NCBI RefSeq assembly: GCF_040786285.1
Contig: NZ_JBFMKQ010000001.1
Span: forward strand, 806,001 to 870,000
Direction of reading: 5' to 3'
Origin: Aquimarina sp040786285
GTDB lineage: Bacteria > Bacteroidota > Bacteroidia > Flavobacteriales > Flavobacteriaceae
DNA: 64,000 bases
Shown here piece after piece: positions 42,961 through 52,895 of the stretch. The notes below the pieces were generated by a model. That model was not told the origin of the DNA and made no database searches. It saw only the letters and a list, made by a program, of their open reading frames with translations. Within the stretch, counting starts at the first letter, position 1, and each line of letters starts with the position of its first letter. The translations under genes were made by a program, and so were the position numbers.

Positions 42961-44583
42961 TTATTTTAAAACCTCTTGATACTTGTTTTTGTTATTAAGA
43001 ATTTCTTGTGCTTTATTTACTTCTGGATTGTTTTTTACATAGTAGTTGTACAGTCCTTCTTTATAGAAATATCGCTTAATAATTTCATCGGTAAGTTGAT
43101 TAACGATCTCTTTTCTATGCGTGTCCAATGCTTTTTCTTTAGAAGTCTTTATTGAAGCAAGAAGAGCATTATAATTTGACGAAATATCCGAATCTAGCTT
43201 TTCCTTTTTGGCAATTTCTAAAGATTTCTTGAATGATTTTTCGGTTTCAGTTTCAAAACTAAAATCACTTTGTTTTACAAAAGATTTAAAATCTTCATAA
43301 TCACTGTCTGTGAATTTAAAATCTTCTGGGTCTTTTAATTGATGAGAATAATAATATTGGGTTCCATATCCAAAAATGGCATCAGATTTTAACAAGGCGG
43401 TAGTAATTTTACTAAATTTTGAAGTCTCTAATTCAATATCAGGCTGTATTCCCCCGCCATCATAAACAGTTCTTCCGTTTTTTGTTTTATAGGCTTTAAA
43501 ATCTTTTTCGTTAATTCTAACTGCTTTGTTATTTTGATCACGGTTCCAATAATCCAAAGCCTGGATACAACGACCACTAGGGGTATAATATCTAGAAATT
43601 GTAATTTTTAATTGAGTACCATACGTTAGTTTTTTAGGCCGTTGTACGAGCCCTTTACCAAAACTTCTGGCACCTATAACAACACCCCTGTCTAAGTCCT
43701 GGATACCTCCGGCTACAATTTCACTTGCAGATGCACTTCTTCCATTTACCAATACCACTAAAGGAATTTGCATGTCTACGGGATCTTTTTTTGTAAAATA
43801 TTCTTTGTTGTATTTTTTTACGACTGATTTCGTAGTAGTGATCAATTCTCCTTTAGGAACAAAGATGTTTGTAACATTTATAGCTTCGCTTAATAAACCT
43901 CCCGGATTACCTCTTAAATCAAGAATTAACTTGTCGGCACCTTTGGCCTTTAAGTCTTTTAGCGCATCAATAGTTTCGGTAGAGGCTTTACTATTAAATT
44001 TTGATAAAACAATATATCCAGTATTGTCGTCGAGTAATGTATAAAAAGGTACAGCATCAACCTCAATTTCTTCCCTTGTAAGCACAGTGGTTTTAGTTTC
44101 TCCTTGTCTTTTGTATATAATATCCACTTTAGTCCCACTAGCCCCCTTAAGAAGCTCTCCCGCATCTTCTTTGAAATCAACAACCTTTATATCACCAATT
44201 TGAATAATTTCATCACCAGCCTTTAGACCAGCCTTATCGGCAGGATAATCTTTGTAAGGCTCCATGATAATGATCTTATCTTTTATCGTTTTTACAGACG
44301 CCCCAATACCGGTATACTCTCCGGCATTGCGTATTTTTGAAGCTTCTACATCTTGTTCGTTCCAATATTTTGTATAGGGATCCAAATCATCTAACATGGC
44401 TTTAATGGCTGTATCCATTAGTTCTGCAGGATTGGTTTCATCCACATAATTCATGTTTAATTCTTTAAACATCGTGGTAAAAATTTCAATCTGTTTAGCA
44501 ATCTCAAAAAAGTCAGATTTAAAACTTACGGTTGATAAGAGTATAACAACGGCAATAACGGGATAGACAATTCTCTTCTTCAT
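42961..44583 (-). CDS. carboxy-terminal processing protease (S41, Ctp/Prc-like)
   Basis: A 540-aa periplasmic serine protease of the S41 family that trims protein C termini. The N terminus has one hydrophobic signal/anchor segment. A PDZ domain (about residues 95-175, GIGASVKTIKDKIIIME, DKAGLKAGDEIIQIG) precedes the catalytic domain. There GRSASASEIVAGG holds the nucleophile Ser285 and GARSFGKGLVQ holds Lys310, 25 residues later, as in the Ser-Lys dyad of this family. The C-terminal helical region of about 130 residues (residues 410-540) resembles Bacteroidota CtpA proteins. It lies 35 bp after rnpA on the same strand. Substrates are unknown. Confidence 0.93.
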   Translation of the reverse strand: MKKRIVYPVIAVVILLSTVSFKSDFFEIAKQIEIFTTMFKELNMNYVDETNPAELMDTAIKAMLDDLDPYTKYWNEQDVEASKIRNAGEYTGIGASVKTIKDKIIIMEPYKDYPADKAGLKAGDEIIQIGDIKVVDFKEDAGELLKGASGTKVDIIYKRQGETKTTVLTREEIEVDAVPFYTLLDDNTGYIVLSKFNSKASTETIDALKDLKAKGADKLILDLRGNPGGLLSEAINVTNIFVPKGELITTTKSVVKKYNKEYFTKKDPVDMQIPLVVLVNGRSASASEIVAGGIQDLDRGVVIGARSFGKGLVQRPKKLTYGTQLKITISRYYTPSGRCIQALDYWNRDQNNKAVRINEKDFKAYKTKNGRTVYDGGGIQPDIELETSKFSKITTALLKSDAIFGYGTQYYYSHQLKDPEDFKFTDSDYEDFKSFVKQSDFSFETETEKSFKKSLEIAKKEKLDSDISSNYNALLASIKTSKEKALDTHRKEIVNQLTDEIIKRYFYKEGLYNYYVKNNPEVNKAQEILNNKNKYQEVLK

Positions 44584-44618
44584 GGGTAACTATTTAAAAT
44601 ACGATCAAAAACCTGGCA

Positions 44619-44996
44619 TTATTTTGATGCCACCTCTTGTTTAACAAAGGTTTGTAATATTACTTTTATTTTAGATTCGATTAAAGAATACTCTGGCATT
44701 TCTTTACCCGAATATAAAAACATAAAAGTGAATGGATGAGTAGTGTTGGATACAATATACTTATTTTTTCTATAACTTTCACGCAATAAACGTTTTATAC
44801 GATTGCGATCCGTTGCATTTTTAAAATTGCGTTTACTCACAGAAACTCCAGCTTTAACTGTAACTCCTTCTTCCAAAGTAGATTTTCTATATACCAGGCG
44901 TACAGGATACTTTGAAATAGATTTTCCTTCTGAAAAGAGTAGTTCTATTTCTTTTTTACTTTTTAGTCTTTCTTTTTTATTAAAAGTTGCCTTCAT
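44619..44996 (-). CDS. rnpA: ribonuclease P protein component
   Basis: Protein subunit of RNase P, which together with the catalytic RNA removes 5' leaders from precursor tRNAs. The 125-aa length is standard. The signature KRNFKNATDRNRIKRLLRE (about residues 56-74) is the conserved RNA-binding helix, preceded by VSVSKR. The N-terminal FNKKERLKSKKEIELLF is also typical. rpmH, its common neighbour elsewhere, is not adjacent; in this window it pairs with ctpA. The promoter-like TTTG/TACATTTA pair ends only a few bases before the ATG, so the leader may be almost absent. No RNase P RNA gene was found here. The assignment is very secure. Confidence 0.96.
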   Translation of the reverse strand: MKATFNKKERLKSKKEIELLFSEGKSISKYPVRLVYRKSTLEEGVTVKAGVSVSKRNFKNATDRNRIKRLLRESYRKNKYIVSNTTHPFTFMFLYSGKEMPEYSLIESKIKVILQTFVKQEVASK

Positions 44997-45003
44997 TCAG
45001 CAT

Positions 45004-45036
45004 TAAATGTAGTAATAAGATGTATTATACAACAAA
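45004..45036 (-). promoter_or_regulatory. rnpA promoter (near-leaderless)
   Basis: On the minus strand TTTG (45036-45033), a 21-nt spacer, then TACATTTA (45011-45004), one base off the TAnnTTTG consensus. The ATG at 44996 follows within about 8 bp, so the mRNA could start at or next to the start codon. Confidence 0.45.
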
Positions 45037-45047
45037 TTATAAAAAAA

Positions 45048-45074
45048 CCGGCCTTAAAATTTTTTTAAAGCCGG
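45048..45074 (-). terminator. terminator of the M1 peptidase gene
   Basis: A 12-bp stem with one mismatch (CCGGCCTTAAAA at 45048-45059 against TTTTAAAGCCGG at 45063-45074). On the minus strand it is followed by TTTTTTT. It begins about 25 bp after the peptidase stop codon. Confidence 0.8.
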
Positions 45075-45098
45075 CGATTACGTTTTCAAAACTTGAAA

Positions 45099-46928
45099 TT
45101 ACATGGTGTAACTATTATTACTTGGGTTGATGTCGGCCATTACATTGGTAATATCAATTTTGATAGATTTTATTTCAGATTTTGGTTTATCGAGATCAAA
45201 AACATAGGTGGGGTTGGTCCACGACCAATCTGGTAAAACGGTTCTTTTTATTGAAGGAATAGGATTTTCTTTTACTCCTCTCATCATTCTCAAGGGCATG
45301 TAAAAAGACTCTATCGAGCCATCGCTATATTCTACATAAAGATCTATAGGCATAGGCATTAATCCAATGCGTTCTAAGGTTATTTTTGTTTTATTACTAC
45401 TTGCTGTAACCTCTTTAATTCCGTAATCAATAGTGTTTGTTGTTTGGGTCCAATCGGTTAAATACCAATCCAATTGTATACCCGAAACCTTTTCTGCAAC
45501 CCTTTTTATACTGTTGGGTGTAGGATGCTTAAACTTCCATTCATCAAAATATTTTCGTATAGTTTTAGCTAGATTGTCTTCTCCAATGACATATCCTAAT
45601 TGTGATAGAAAAACGGCTCCTTTAGCATATGCAGAAGCACCGTATGCAGCATTATGGCTATAGCGATCGGCTTGAGTAGTTTGTGGCTGCTCTATACCCG
45701 AAGTAGCCAATTGAAAATACCCCTGATACATTCCTTTTAAGGAGTTTGGGTTGTTTTGTTTCATTACTTCATTCATGGCAAGTGTAGAAATATAGCTGGT
45801 AAAACCTTCATCCATCCATTCATGCTTAGATTCGTTATTTGCAAGTATGTGCTGAAACCAGGCGTGAGCCATTTCATGGGCTGTAACTCCAACGAGGCTT
45901 TCAAAACTTCGTTCACCAGTAATCAAGGTACACATAGCATATTCCATACCTCCATCTCCACCTTGGATTACAGAGTATTGATCATACGGGTATTTGCCTA
46001 TTTTTTCACTAAAATAGCTCATCAGTTCTGCGGTTTTTGACTGCAGGTCTTTCCAATTATCAATGATCTCTTCATTGTTTTTATATAAAAAATGTAAAGT
46101 GGGACCATTAGGCATTTTTAGCACATCATGAATATAATCTGGATCTGCCGCCCATGTAAAATCATGAACGTTAGGGGCTTTAAAGTGCCATGAAAGAGTT
46201 TTTCCTTTCTTTTTCACTTCAGTATTAGATTTTTGATAACCATAGCCAATTTCATCAGGGTTTTGAAGGTATCCGGTACCACCTAAAATGTAATTTTTGT
46301 CGATATTGATCGTAACATCAAAATTACCCCAAACGCCGTGAAACTCTCTGGCGATATACGGATGAGCATGCCATCCTTCAAAATCATATTCTGCCATCTT
46401 TGGGTACCATTGTGTCATTGATAGTGCCACACCTTCTTTGCTATTACGCCCAGAACGACGTATTTGTTTAGGTACTTGACCATTAAATTTCATCGAAAAA
46501 GTCACCTTTTCCTTCGGAGCAATGGGTTTGCTTAGATTTACTTCTAGAACAGTACCCGATACATCATATGTCAAAGGTGCTCCGTTTTGTGTTAAAGAAG
46601 AAACTTTTAAATATCCGATTTCTTCAGGAGTTAATACACTAATTCTACTTAATACCCTTGGGTCTGGATCCGGGAGGTTTTGAGAACGAACGTCCATCTC
46701 ACTTCCTGGTTGAAATGCGTTAAAATATAGATGATAAAAAACCTGAGTTAAGGTGTCTGGTGAGTTGTTTGTATAGATTAATTCTTGTGTTCCTGTGTAT
46801 TGAAAATTTTCAACATTCATGTCAACATTCATCTTGTAATCTACATGTTGTTGCCAATATGGCGTGTTGTTTTGTGCAACCATACTGGTCCCAACAAAGA
46901 AAAGCGCTAAAGCAATTTTTTTAAACAT
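45099..46928 (-). CDS. M1-family metallopeptidase
   Basis: A 609-aa exported zinc aminopeptidase of family M1. Residues 1-18 are a signal peptide (ending MVAQ). The zinc site is H351-E-M-A-H355 with the third ligand Glu374 in EWMDEGF, an exact HExxH-x18-E spacing. The upstream GGDGGMEYAM is the family's GxMEN-like substrate loop, here GGMEY, so the classical Asn of aminopeptidase N is Tyr. An N-terminal beta-sandwich precedes the catalytic domain. It ends without a sorting domain, so the location is probably periplasmic. It sits 11 bp downstream of the S8 peptidase gene, likely co-transcribed as a proteolysis pair. Confidence 0.92.
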   Translation of the reverse strand: MFKKIALALFFVGTSMVAQNNTPYWQQHVDYKMNVDMNVENFQYTGTQELIYTNNSPDTLTQVFYHLYFNAFQPGSEMDVRSQNLPDPDPRVLSRISVLTPEEIGYLKVSSLTQNGAPLTYDVSGTVLEVNLSKPIAPKEKVTFSMKFNGQVPKQIRRSGRNSKEGVALSMTQWYPKMAEYDFEGWHAHPYIAREFHGVWGNFDVTINIDKNYILGGTGYLQNPDEIGYGYQKSNTEVKKKGKTLSWHFKAPNVHDFTWAADPDYIHDVLKMPNGPTLHFLYKNNEEIIDNWKDLQSKTAELMSYFSEKIGKYPYDQYSVIQGGDGGMEYAMCTLITGERSFESLVGVTAHEMAHAWFQHILANNESKHEWMDEGFTSYISTLAMNEVMKQNNPNSLKGMYQGYFQLATSGIEQPQTTQADRYSHNAAYGASAYAKGAVFLSQLGYVIGEDNLAKTIRKYFDEWKFKHPTPNSIKRVAEKVSGIQLDWYLTDWTQTTNTIDYGIKEVTASSNKTKITLERIGLMPMPIDLYVEYSDGSIESFYMPLRMMRGVKENPIPSIKRTVLPDWSWTNPTYVFDLDKPKSEIKSIKIDITNVMADINPSNNSYTM

Positions 46929-46939
46929 AATACTATAAG

Positions 46940-48616
46940 TTACTTAGATAATTTATCTGCCATAATAAGGGCGTTGTAAAGGTTCACCATTTTTCCTGAT
47001 TTAGATAATTCAGAAAAAGAAGATATACTTGGCATATCGGTACCTATGTTTACCGTGGCTTTGGTACTTAATCCACTATCCATAAGAATTTGCTTTACTT
47101 GAGAAGCTTTTAGTTTTGGATAGTATGATCGTATTAGTGCAGCTACTCCCGCAACCGCAGGCGACGCCATCGAAGTACCCTGTAAATACTCATACGAGTT
47201 GTTCGGAGTTGTTGCCCATATTTTAACCCCAGGAGCAAAGGCGTCTACATTACTTTTTCCATAATTAGAAAAATCAGCTACCAAATCAGACCCATATTTA
47301 TAATTCAATGCACCAATAGTGATGAAATTGTTTGCTATTTCTGTACCATTATCGGTTTGATCATTTGGGTACACTGGTTTTTGATCAAGATCTATACCTT
47401 CATTTCCTGCTGCATTAACAATAAGCACATCTTTTGATGCAGCGTATTGAATAGCCTCTCTAACCCATTCTGGATGGGTGCTATAATATTTTCCGAAACT
47501 AGTGTTAATTACTTTGGCCCCATTGTTTACAGCATATCGTATGGCGAGTGCAATATCCTTATCGTATTCATCACCATTAGGAACTGCGCGTATTGCCATT
47601 ATTTTTACATTTTGGGCCACACCATTCATTCCTTTTCCATTATTTCTCTCTGCCGCTATAATTCCCGCAACATGGGTTCCGTGTTTTATACCTTTTTTCT
47701 TAGGATCAGGACCCATCACTTTGTTATCGCCGTATTTTGTATTTGTGATATCATCAACATTGTCCCCAACAGCCGTTCTTCCGTCAAAATCTGGATTAAG
47801 ATTATAATTAAGTTGTTCTGTAAAATGCTCAACTCCTTCTTTCAGGTTTTTAATAAAATCAGGAATTGTATCACCTGGATCTAAAAATCCAAACATCTGA
47901 GAAAGAAATGCAATATGTTGTTGCATTTCTGGAGTTTTTGCTTCTACCGTTAAAAGCTCCTGGCTTGTGTAATCTTCTTTTCCTATAGCATCAACAATAG
48001 CCTTATGAGAAACTTTAGATTGTTGCAGGATTTGTTCATATTGCATTTTGTTTCCTGCCGCTTCTTGATATTCTTTTTCAAATTCTGCCTTAGCTTCTAT
48101 ATACTGCTGGTATTCATCTCGATCCCCCTCTGCTACAGAAGCAAGGTTTTTGCCAACGTACTTCGGTTTTAATTTTTTAATAATTCTAACATACTCCAGG
48201 TTTTCATCATCAGAGTCTCCTAGAAAATTCCACCCATGAATATCGTCTACATATCCATTATTGTCATCGTCTTTACCATTGCCTTTAATTTCTTTAGGGT
48301 TGGTCCAAACGACTCCATCAAGATCTTCATGTTCTATATCCACACCACTATCAATTACCCCAACGATTATGGTTTGTCCTTTCCTGTTTTTTATAAGTTC
48401 ATTATACGCCTTATCTACACTCATTCCGGGGATTGTATCAGAAACTAAGTCACTCGAACCCCAGTTTTTTAGCTGAGAATCTGTTAAATCTATATTTTTT
48501 AATGGAATAGAATCTATATTTTCTATCGGAGTAGAAACAATTACTGGAGCTCCGCAACTTGCAAGAATCATTGACGAAGCAACAGTGATAAGGATTTTAT
48601 TTGATGAGAAATTCAT
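46940..48616 (-). CDS. S8 (subtilisin-like) lipoprotein peptidase with a large insertion
   Basis: A 558-aa serine peptidase of the subtilisin family. The N terminus is a lipoprotein signal with lipobox LASC, so it is anchored to a membrane. The catalytic triad is Asp89 (VIDSGVD), His312 (HGTHVAG) and Ser482 (GTSMASP). The Asp-to-His distance of about 220 residues, against roughly 30 in subtilisin, reflects an inserted helical, charged block (about residues 145-290, QQYIEAKAEFEKEYQEAAG) that might be a regulatory or propeptide-like element. Another hallmark is the oxyanion-hole asparagine in NAAGNEG. It lies 14 bp after the MBL gene and 11 bp before the M1 peptidase gene. Substrate unknown. 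Confidence 0.92.
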   Translation of the reverse strand: MNFSSNKILITVASSMILASCGAPVIVSTPIENIDSIPLKNIDLTDSQLKNWGSSDLVSDTIPGMSVDKAYNELIKNRKGQTIIVGVIDSGVDIEHEDLDGVVWTNPKEIKGNGKDDDNNGYVDDIHGWNFLGDSDDENLEYVRIIKKLKPKYVGKNLASVAEGDRDEYQQYIEAKAEFEKEYQEAAGNKMQYEQILQQSKVSHKAIVDAIGKEDYTSQELLTVEAKTPEMQQHIAFLSQMFGFLDPGDTIPDFIKNLKEGVEHFTEQLNYNLNPDFDGRTAVGDNVDDITNTKYGDNKVMGPDPKKKGIKHGTHVAGIIAAERNNGKGMNGVAQNVKIMAIRAVPNGDEYDKDIALAIRYAVNNGAKVINTSFGKYYSTHPEWVREAIQYAASKDVLIVNAAGNEGIDLDQKPVYPNDQTDNGTEIANNFITIGALNYKYGSDLVADFSNYGKSNVDAFAPGVKIWATTPNNSYEYLQGTSMASPAVAGVAALIRSYYPKLKASQVKQILMDSGLSTKATVNIGTDMPSISSFSELSKSGKMVNLYNALIMADKLSK

Positions 48617-48630
48617 TTTCGGGTTTAATT

Positions 48631-49491
48631 TTAATTAAATATTTCATGGCATGTAAAAACTTCTTTAAGTCTAACGCCTTTTTCTGTATGTTGTACTGTT
48701 ATTATTTCATTATGAGCATCGTGTTCTAAGAATAAATACCAACCATTCGTTGCCGCATTATCCAGAAACAGTTTTTTTTCATCTAAGGTCAATAGAGGCC
48801 TTGTATCATACCCCATTACATAGGGCAAGGGTATATGACCGGCAGTTGGTAATAAATCTGCCATAAAAACTATAGTCTTGTTTTTATATTCTATATGCGG
48901 AATCATTTGTTTTTCTGTATGTCCATCTGCAAAGAGTACGCCAAACCCCAATTCTGAATTTTTTTGGAACGCATTCTCTGTTCTGGAAACAAAGTTTAAT
49001 TGCCCACTTTCCTGAATCGGAATAATATTTTCCTTTAGAAAAGAAGCCTTTTCTCTGGCATTAGGGGTTACTGCCCATTGCCAGTGTTCTTCATTACTCC
49101 ATATTCTGGCATTTTTAAACGCCAATTCGTAACCTGTTTTGGCATCATTCCATTGCACCACACCGCCACAATGATCAAAGTGAAGATGGGTGATAAAAAC
49201 ATCGGTTATATCATTTCGATGAAACCCTATTTCCTTCAGCGACTTATCTAAGCTATCATTTCCCCAGAGAGAATAATAGCTAAAGAATTTTTCAGATTGT
49301 TTGTCTCCCATCCCAGAGTCGATAAGAATAAGTTTATCGCCGTCTTCAATAAGCAGACATCTTGCCGCGATATCAATCAAGTTTTTTTCGTCTGCAGGAT
49401 TTGTTTTATTCCATAAAACCTTAGGCACGACACCAAACATGGCACCACCATCTAGTTTAAAATTTCCGGCCTTTACAGGATATAAGTTCAT
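48631..49491 (-). CDS. MBL-fold metallo-hydrolase
   Basis: A 286-aa protein of the metallo-beta-lactamase superfamily. The metal-binding motif THLHFDHCGG (HxHxDH at residues 102-107) is intact, further acidic/histidine ligands follow in FADGHTEKQM and FLEHDAHNE, and an N-terminal strand pair includes LLIEDGDKLILIDSG. The length and the GxGDK loop (SGMGDKQSEKF) fit the AHL-lactonase-like/phosphodiesterase subgroup rather than true beta-lactamases. No signal peptide, so it is cytosolic. The substrate cannot be read. It is followed 14 bp later by the S8 peptidase gene and preceded by SulP on the same strand. Confidence 0.88.
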   Translation of the reverse strand: MNLYPVKAGNFKLDGGAMFGVVPKVLWNKTNPADEKNLIDIAARCLLIEDGDKLILIDSGMGDKQSEKFFSYYSLWGNDSLDKSLKEIGFHRNDITDVFITHLHFDHCGGVVQWNDAKTGYELAFKNARIWSNEEHWQWAVTPNAREKASFLKENIIPIQESGQLNFVSRTENAFQKNSELGFGVLFADGHTEKQMIPHIEYKNKTIVFMADLLPTAGHIPLPYVMGYDTRPLLTLDEKKLFLDNAATNGWYLFLEHDAHNEIITVQHTEKGVRLKEVFTCHEIFN

Positions 49492-49532
49492 AATTTATCA
49501 AAATCTTTGCAAAATAGAAAAAAAGAGAAGGA

Positions 49533-51797
49533 TCAAGATTTAATTTTTGGACTTTTTAACACTATTTCACCATATTGAATATCAGACACAATCTTTTCAA
49601 GACGAGTTCCATAATCTAAAAGTGCTTTTACTTCTTTTACACTTGCCAAACGCTCTTTTCTTAGTAACAATAAAGAGTTGCCATTACATTCTATATGATA
49701 GTAAGGGTTACTCTCAAAAAACAACACCAATTCATCGATAAAAAACAGTCGAATTTTTTCGGGATTTTCGCCCAAAAGAAAAAATCGTTTAGAAAAATCA
49801 GAGTGTCCTTCGACCTGAATATCTTTAAAACCAGCAAATTTATATACAAACTCTAATAAACCCTCTCGGTCTAGTGTAAATTTAGGAACTTCTTTTTTTA
49901 GTTTTATAGTCAGGATTGTTGTTCTTACTAAAGATCTGGCAATAAACTCACCTTCAGAAAATTCTACATCCGAAATTTTAAAAATCGACTTAGGATCAAA
50001 AATAGAATTGCTTATATAATTAACTCTTTTGGTTTTAAAGAAAACAAAGTCGGTTAAATATGACGTATTATACTCCTTTTTCGAATCATAATTCCATGAA
50101 AAATCAGTTGCAATAGTCTGTAAATCTTTTTGTCTTTTGGTAAGGTTTGACTTAGATCCTGTTTTGATTTTTTTTGAAAACGGAATTAAACTTCGTACTG
50201 CCAGAGGGTGTTCTGACGAAGCACCATGGATATCTAAGCCTGTGATTTCAAAAGACCCACCTTTTCGGGTAAAGGCGTCTTGATATCCTAAAAGACTTTC
50301 TTGTACGGTATAATCTACAAAACTGCAAAGAGAAAAATCTATAATAGCGTCCTTACTTTCGGGAATAGTGTCTAACTTCCTTTTTAAGTGTGTGTAATTC
50401 ATAAAGCTCGAAAACCCCTTTACGCTTATAAAATAAGTGCCATTACCACCCTCTTTAAACATAAGTACGTTGGGTTTAAAAATGTTTCGTATAAAAAACA
50501 TCACACTTTTATTGAGTATAAAGTGTATAACTATGGTGGCAAGGATTCCTATAAGAATTCCGGTTATTAAATTGGTAGTAATGGTCGCGACAATAGTAGC
50601 AAAAAAAATAAGCACCTGTTCTTTACCGATTTTTGCAATATCCTTTAAATTTTTTGGAGCGGCCAGCTTATAACCAGTGTACACCAAGATTGCTGCTAAA
50701 GCGGTAAGCGGTATTCGTCTAAGTTGATCCTGAAACAATAGAACAAATAAGATTAGGAATACAGAATGAAAAAAGTTAGCAGATCTGTTCATACCCCCAT
50801 TATTTACATTTACAGAACTTCTGGCAATAACGGTAACCACATTAAGCCCACCTACAAAACCACTGGCAATTGAAGCAAGACCAAGAGCCGTTAGATCTTT
50901 GTTTACATTAGACCTTCTTTTAAACGGATCCAGCTTGTCTACGGCCTTAATACTTAATAAAGATTCGATACTAGAAATTAATGTAATAGCAATAACAACC
51001 CCAATAAATTTTGGATCCAGTACTAATGCAAAATCAGGAGCTGGAATATTTGAAAACACATCATTAGGTATCTTAACTAAAAGTTCTGCGCTAATAGGAT
51101 ATTGGTCCTTCGAGAAAAACTCGTAATAATAACTTAGCCCTATGACCAAAAGAACAATCCACATAGGGGCCGGAACTAATTGAAAATATTTATTGCGAAT
51201 TTTGCCATAAAAAACCATAATAAAAAGGCTTAACACACCCACAATTGCGGCGATAACAATATGGTTTTGCCCCGAAGTAAATAATGATGAAACACTACCT
51301 GGTATATCTGCTAGTAAAGAAAGTGTATCCCCCTTGATGCCCGTGTTGGCCAGCATTACATGAAACTGCTTTGCAAAAATACTTATTCCAATTGCCGCCA
51401 GCATTCCTTGGATTGCAGAAGATGGGAAAAAGTCACTAAGAATCCCTAAGCGTAACTGTCCAATAACAATCATTAAGGCACCAGAGCATATAATTGCGGC
51501 TAAGGTAAAAATATAACCTTGATATAAATCACCATTGGCAAGTGTGGTAATAGCACCCAGCAAAACAACCACCAATCCATTTCCGGGACCTGTTATGGTT
51601 ACATTAGACCCACCAAAGATAGATACAATTATCCCACCAACCACTGCAGCAATGATTCCGGAAATAGGAGGGGCTTCAGATGCTAGTGCAAGCCCAAGTC
51701 CTAGTGGTAAAGCAATTAGTGATACCACAAAGCCCGAAAACACATTCTTCGGTAATTGAGAAATAAAATTGGATGTTTTGTTCTTTGTCTCTTCCAT
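49533..51797 (-). CDS. SulP-family anion transporter with C-terminal extension
   Basis: A 754-aa inner-membrane secondary transporter. The membrane domain starts with VVSLIALPLGLGLALASEAPP and includes VTITGPGNGLVVVLLGAI, both SulP (SLC26-like) landmarks. Its substrates could be sulfate, bicarbonate, chloride or similar; the Pro-Leu-Gly-Leu variant does not decide. A STAS-like domain follows (about 440-520, NGTYFISVKGFSSF, AIIDFSLCSFVD). Then comes about 200 residues I cannot assign (from about 550, KKIKTGSKSNLTKRQKD onward, ending YGEIVLKSPKIKS). It is contiguous (0 bp gap) with the Usp gene upstream, so they are co-translated and may act together. Confidence 0.9.
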   Translation of the reverse strand: MEETKNKTSNFISQLPKNVFSGFVVSLIALPLGLGLALASEAPPISGIIAAVVGGIIVSIFGGSNVTITGPGNGLVVVLLGAITTLANGDLYQGYIFTLAAIICSGALMIVIGQLRLGILSDFFPSSAIQGMLAAIGISIFAKQFHVMLANTGIKGDTLSLLADIPGSVSSLFTSGQNHIVIAAIVGVLSLFIMVFYGKIRNKYFQLVPAPMWIVLLVIGLSYYYEFFSKDQYPISAELLVKIPNDVFSNIPAPDFALVLDPKFIGVVIAITLISSIESLLSIKAVDKLDPFKRRSNVNKDLTALGLASIASGFVGGLNVVTVIARSSVNVNNGGMNRSANFFHSVFLILFVLLFQDQLRRIPLTALAAILVYTGYKLAAPKNLKDIAKIGKEQVLIFFATIVATITTNLITGILIGILATIVIHFILNKSVMFFIRNIFKPNVLMFKEGGNGTYFISVKGFSSFMNYTHLKRKLDTIPESKDAIIDFSLCSFVDYTVQESLLGYQDAFTRKGGSFEITGLDIHGASSEHPLAVRSLIPFSKKIKTGSKSNLTKRQKDLQTIATDFSWNYDSKKEYNTSYLTDFVFFKTKRVNYISNSIFDPKSIFKISDVEFSEGEFIARSLVRTTILTIKLKKEVPKFTLDREGLLEFVYKFAGFKDIQVEGHSDFSKRFFLLGENPEKIRLFFIDELVLFFESNPYYHIECNGNSLLLLRKERLASVKEVKALLDYGTRLEKIVSDIQYGEIVLKSPKIKS

Positions 51798-52658
51798 TTA
51801 TCGCATAATTAAAACATCTGTAGGTAATTCTGATAATATGTGTTCGAGGTCATGAGGAAAAATACGATCCCAGAATGTGGTTTTTTCAGGAGCGCTCATG
51901 ATTAATAAATCGGCTCCAACAACTTTAGCATAATGTCCAATAGAATACCCTCTTTTTCCAAAAATGGATTGTGTTTTTACCAAAACGCCTTTTTTGAGTG
52001 TTTCGGGAACCTCTTTAAGGATATCATAAACCCTTTGTTCTTTACTTTTTGTTAACTGTTCTTTTATCAATGTGTCTTTTAAGAGAGATTGATCGTCCTC
52101 AACAACTACATGTACTTCTTGCTGAGAAATTTCGTCTACGATTGTAATTTTATGTGCGCCTAAGTTTTGTGCTACTTCCAGAGAATCAAAAATGGTTTGT
52201 TTGGTCTTTTCATCCTCAAGGCCATTGACCACGATATGATTGCAAGGGCGCAAATCTTCTGAAGGCTTAATAAGAAGTAAAACAGAACAATGGGCGTTTC
52301 GAGTAATTTTTCGGGCTATCGACCCAATATAAAACTTGAGAAAATCCTCTCTAGGTATAGCACCTAGTATAATAAGGTCGGCATTATTGTCTTTGGCAGT
52401 ATTGATGATCACCTCTACAGGGTCTCCTTGTTTCCATATCAATTTTACCTTGTCGTCATCGTCTTCAGAAAACCCAGCAATCAACTTCTTTATTTGATTT
52501 TCCTTGTCATGTGTTTTTTCTCCAACATGAACAAGAATTAATTTAGAATCAAAAAAATCCACCATTCTCATGGCTTCAAAAATATTGTTTTTTAGATTAG
52601 GGGAAAAAGCAACACCAATAAGGATTGTACTAAATTTATGATTGAATAATTCGCTCAA
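51798..52658 (-). CDS. tandem universal stress protein (UspA fold)
   Basis: A 286-aa protein made of two UspA-like domains (about 1-145 and 150-286). The first has the usual ADLIILGAIPREDFLKFYIGS segment near the nucleotide loop, but the second glycine of the G-x2-G-x9-G ATP motif is replaced. The second domain ends VVGADLLIMSAPEKTTFWD, also non-canonical. ATP binding is therefore uncertain. UspA-domain proteins regulate or protect transporters in several known cases. Its stop codon abuts the start of SulP, arguing for a transporter-linked role. The divergent antiporter gene is only 237 bp away. Confidence 0.88.
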   Translation of the reverse strand: MSELFNHKFSTILIGVAFSPNLKNNIFEAMRMVDFFDSKLILVHVGEKTHDKENQIKKLIAGFSEDDDDKVKLIWKQGDPVEVIINTAKDNNADLIILGAIPREDFLKFYIGSIARKITRNAHCSVLLLIKPSEDLRPCNHIVVNGLEDEKTKQTIFDSLEVAQNLGAHKITIVDEISQQEVHVVVEDDQSLLKDTLIKEQLTKSKEQRVYDILKEVPETLKKGVLVKTQSIFGKRGYSIGHYAKVVGADLLIMSAPEKTTFWDRIFPHDLEHILSELPTDVLIMR

Positions 52659-52874
52659 GACCTTTGTTTTCTTATAATTTAAGAGGCAGAAGATAAACTT
52701 AATTTTTTGAAATAAACCACAATAATCAATTTAATACGGATTGTTATACTAATTATAATATCATCTACTTACGGTTAAAGGTAGCTTTGTATATTAAAAA
52801 AAGTGAACTAGCTTCTTTAAGAAATAGATGTTATTTTGATTATGTTAAAAAAAAATTACGATCTTTCTTAACTG

Positions 52875-52882
52875 TAATTTTG
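52875..52882 (+). promoter_or_regulatory. antiporter promoter -7 element
   Basis: TAATTTTG matches TAnnTTTG and ends 13 bp before the ATG, implying a very short leader. No good TTG at -33 distance is visible. Confidence 0.4.
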
Positions 52883-52895
52883 ATTATAATGAAGT

